From NCBI GenBank assembly GCA_946551795.1, contig CAMNRF010000015.1, positions 1-36,457 on the forward strand: DNA of 36,457 nt. Direction: 5' to 3'. The translations under genes were made by a program, and so were the position numbers. Numbering within the stretch: position 1 is the first letter of the stretch; the number at the start of each line of letters is the position of its first letter. Positions 34,061 through 36,457 of the stretch are shown here, in pieces. The stretch comes from an uncultured Oscillibacter sp. (GTDB lineage: Bacteria > Bacillota > Clostridia > Oscillospirales > Oscillospiraceae). The notes beneath the pieces were generated by a model. It ran no database searches and was not told the DNA's origin. It was given only the letters and a program-made list of their open reading frames with translations.

Positions 34061-34101
34061 TTCGGTTCCCTCCTCTGGATTGTGAATCTTTTGACCAGCA
34101 C

Positions 34102-34130
34102 ATTTTACAACGCCCGACCGTTTCCGTCAA
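34102..34130 (-). promoter_or_regulatory. Promoter of the aminotransferase gene
   Basis: Minus strand TTGACG-N17-TAAAAT. Confidence 0.75.
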
Positions 34131-34193
34131 GCCTCAAAAAAGACCGCCGGGAGGTCCCGGGGAACGGAGGGGGGCCGGAATGGCGGGGAGATA

Positions 34194-34222
34194 TTGACGG
34201 AGGGCGCGAAAGGGTGTAAAAT
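34194..34222 (+). promoter_or_regulatory. Promoter of the metH operon
   Basis: TTGACG-N17-TAAAAT, same hexamers as the divergent aminotransferase promoter. Confidence 0.75.
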
Positions 34223-34282
34223 TTTCAGCAAAACGCACAGAGGCGCGGTGCCCTGTGCCCGCATTTTCAGCGGAAGGGCGGG

Positions 34283-34948
34283 ATGACTTTGGAGTCCGGT
34301 TTGGTTGAGGAGGCCCTGCGGTACCTGGGGGCGGCGGAGGCGCCGGAGGCGCTGCGGCGGCAGGCGGCCGGGGAGATGGAGGCATTGCGGGCCCAGGTCC
34401 GGCCCCGGTATGTCTACCGGGTGTGGGACCTGGACTTCCGGGGGGACGGCATCGCCCTGCGGGGCACCGGCCTGGTTCTGCGGGGCACCGGCGCCGCCCG
34501 GATGCTGGAGACCTGCGACCAGGCGGCGCTGCTGGCCTGCACCCTGGGAGCCCGGTTTGACCTGTCCCTCACGGCCCTGCAGGCCAGGGACATGGCCCGG
34601 GCCGTGATCGTGGACGCCTGCGGCAGCGCGCTGGTGGAGCAGGGCTGCGGCGAGGCGGAGGCGGAGCTGTCCGCCCGGTTTCCGGGGCGGTATCTCACGG
34701 ACCGGTTCAGCCCCGGCTACGGGGACCTGCCCCTGGAGCTCCAGGGGGACATCTGTGCCGTCCTGGACGCCGCCCGGCGGCTGGGACTCACGGTGACGGA
34801 GAGCCTGCTGCTGAACCCGGTGAAGTCCGTCACCGCCGTCATCGGCCTCTCGGACCGGCCCCAGATGGCCCGAATCCGGGGGTGCGCCTGCTGTCAGATG
34901 CGGGAGTGCTGTGCGCTGCGCAAGGGAGGGAAGCACTGTGGGAGCTGA
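34283..34948 (+). CDS. Stand-alone vitamin B12-dependent methionine synthase activation domain protein
   Basis: Small protein with EAEAELSARFPGRYLTDRFSPGYGDLPLELQGDICAVLDAARRLGLTVTESLLLNPVKSVTAVIGLSD, typical of MetH activation-domain proteins; overlaps metH by 11 nt. Confidence 0.87.
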   Translation: MTLESGLVEEALRYLGAAEAPEALRRQAAGEMEALRAQVRPRYVYRVWDLDFRGDGIALRGTGLVLRGTGAARMLETCDQAALLACTLGARFDLSLTALQARDMARAVIVDACGSALVEQGCGEAEAELSARFPGRYLTDRFSPGYGDLPLELQGDICAVLDAARRLGLTVTESLLLNPVKSVTAVIGLSDRPQMARIRGCACCQMRECCALRKGGKHCGS

Positions 34949-36457
34949 GTTCTTTCACGATAAAATCATACTTCTGGACGGGGCCATGGGCACCGTCCTC
35001 CAGCAGCGGGGGCTGCCCCCAGGCGGACAGCCGGAGCTGCTGAACCTGACGGACCCGGAGCTGCTGGCGGGCGTGTACCGGGAGTACGCGGAGGCCGGGA
35101 GCCAGGTAGTCTACGCCAACACCTTCGGAGCCAACGCCCTGAAGCTGGCCCGCTCCGGACACACCGTCCCGGAGGTTGTCACCGCCGCCGTCAAAATCGC
35201 CCGGGAGGCCGTGGCGGGCAGGGCCCTGGTGGCCCTGGACGTGGGGCCCCTGGGAGAGCTGCTGGAGCCCCTGGGGAGCCTCACCTTTGAGCGGGCCTAT
35301 GGCCTCTTCCGGGAGATGATGGCCGCCGGCGCGGCGGCGGGGGCGGACCTCGTGGCCATCGAGACCATGACGGACCTGGGCGAGGCCCGGGCGGCCCTGC
35401 TGGCGGCCAAGGAGAACACCGCCCTGCCGGTGCTGGTCACCATGTCCTTTGAGGAGAGTGGGCGCACCTTCACCGGCTGCACCGCGGCCTCCATGGCCCG
35501 CACGCTGGAGGGCCTGGGGGCCGATGCCGTCGGCCTGAACTGCTCCCTGGGGCCGGACCAGCTGGCGCCCCTTCTGGAGGAGCTGTGCGAAAACACCCGC
35601 CTGCCGGTGGCCGCCAAGCCCAACGCGGGCCTGCCGGACCCGGTGGACGGGCACTACGGCATGGGGCCGGAGGAATTCGCCGCCGCCCTGGCCCCCTGCC
35701 TCGACCTGGGGGTCACCGTCTTCGGGGGATGCTGCGGCACCTCTCCGGCGTACATCCGGCGCCTGCGGGCGGCGCTGGAGGGGGCCCGGCCCGCCCCCCG
35801 GCGGTACCGGGGCGGCGGCTTTGTCTGCACGCCGGTGACGCCGCTCCATCTGGAGGGTGTCCGGGTCATTGGCGAGCGGGTGAATCCCACCGGGAAGAAG
35901 CGGCTCCAGCAGGCGCTGCTGGAGGAGGACCTGGACTACGTCCTGGATGTGGCCGCGGCCCAGGAGGAGGCGGCGGACATCCTGGATGTGAACGTGGGCT
36001 GTCCCGGGGTGGACGAGGTGTCCATGCTCCCCCGGGTGGTGAAGAAGATCCAGAGCGCCGTCTCCCTGCCCCTGCAGCTGGACTCCTCCAACCCCGACGC
36101 CCTGGAGGCGGCGCTGCGGGTCTACAGCGGCAAGGCGGCGGTGAACTCCGTCAACGGTGAGGCGGAGAGCCTGCGGCGGGTGCTGCCCATTGTGAAAAAG
36201 TACGGGGCCGCCGTAGTGGGCCTCACCATGGACCAGGAGGGCATCCCCCAGACGGCGGAGAAGCGGGTGGAGATCGCCCGGCGTATTCTGGAGGCGGCCT
36301 TGGAGCATGGGATTCCAAGGGAGGACGTCTGGATCGACTGCCTGGCCCTCACCGTCTCCGCCCAGCAGGACCAGGCGGCGGAGACGCTCCGGGCCATCCG
36401 GACCGTCCGGGAGGAGCTGGGGCTCCAGACGGTGCTGGGGGTGTCCAACATCTCCTT
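34938..36457 (+). CDS. metH: Homocysteine methyltransferase / cobalamin-dependent methionine synthase MetH (3' truncated; not in ORF track)
   Basis: GTG start with SD GGGAGGG; ILLDGAMGTVLQQRGL...YANTFGANALKL...VFGGCCGTSPAYIR, then pterin-binding domain VIGERVNPTGKKRLQQALLEEDLDYVLDVAAAQEEAADILDVNVG; open to window end. Confidence 0.94.
   Translation, partial: MGAEFFHDKIILLDGAMGTVLQQRGLPPGGQPELLNLTDPELLAGVYREYAEAGSQVVYANTFGANALKLARSGHTVPEVVTAAVKIAREAVAGRALVALDVGPLGELLEPLGSLTFERAYGLFREMMAAGAAAGADLVAIETMTDLGEARAALLAAKENTALPVLVTMSFEESGRTFTGCTAASMARTLEGLGADAVGLNCSLGPDQLAPLLEELCENTRLPVAAKPNAGLPDPVDGHYGMGPEEFAAALAPCLDLGVTVFGGCCGTSPAYIRRLRAALEGARPAPRRYRGGGFVCTPVTPLHLEGVRVIGERVNPTGKKRLQQALLEEDLDYVLDVAAAQEEAADILDVNVGCPGVDEVSMLPRVVKKIQSAVSLPLQLDSSNPDALEAALRVYSGKAAVNSVNGEAESLRRVLPIVKKYGAAVVGLTMDQEGIPQTAEKRVEIARRILEAALEHGIPREDVWIDCLALTVSAQQDQAAETLRAIRTVREELGLQTVLGVSNIS

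Noticed and set aside
1-36457. CRISPR arrays, tRNA/rRNA genes, prophage or insertion sequence transposases
   Set aside because: No regularly spaced direct repeats, no cloverleaf or rRNA sequence recognised, and no transposase, integrase or phage motif in any ORF.

Overview
High-GC Firmicutes/Clostridia chromosome window, apparently from a spore-forming Oscillospiraceae-like gut anaerobe (taxon inferred from gene content, not proven). Contents in order: the end of a MacB-like ABC exporter; a SigV/RsiV-like ECF sigma/anti-sigma pair; a two-gene sufC-sufB operon divergent from a ferritin-like gene; a DUF2461 gene; a TetR-like regulator; an HD-domain gene; the yloU-yloV operon; rsmD-coaD and a coiled-coil gene; a compact dcw cluster (mraZ-rsmH-ftsL-spoVD/pbp-murE-mraY-ftsW-murG-murA-ftsQ-ftsZ) that lacks murF, murD, murB/C and ftsA locally; spoIVB, a NUDIX gene, a small membrane protein gene and spo0A; an HTH/zinc-ribbon/TM regulator; an orphan EIIC-like permease; an aminotransferase; and a stand-alone MetH activation-domain gene followed by metH, which runs off the window. 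The coding content is mostly housekeeping. The unusual signal is between the genes. Five intergenic gaps hold dense runs of consecutive perfect or near-perfect hairpins; one is a 208-bp element with 25-bp imperfect terminal inverted repeats around a 17-bp perfect stem. Other noteworthy signals are a sigma-A promoter whose -35 is the loop of an inverted repeat, a palindromic shared -10 forming a candidate bidirectional promoter for tetR and an unlisted 39-aa membrane protein, MraZ boxes at exact 10-bp spacing, and an exact 0A box upstream of spo0A. All calls come from reading the sequence by eye; no database search or folding program was run.
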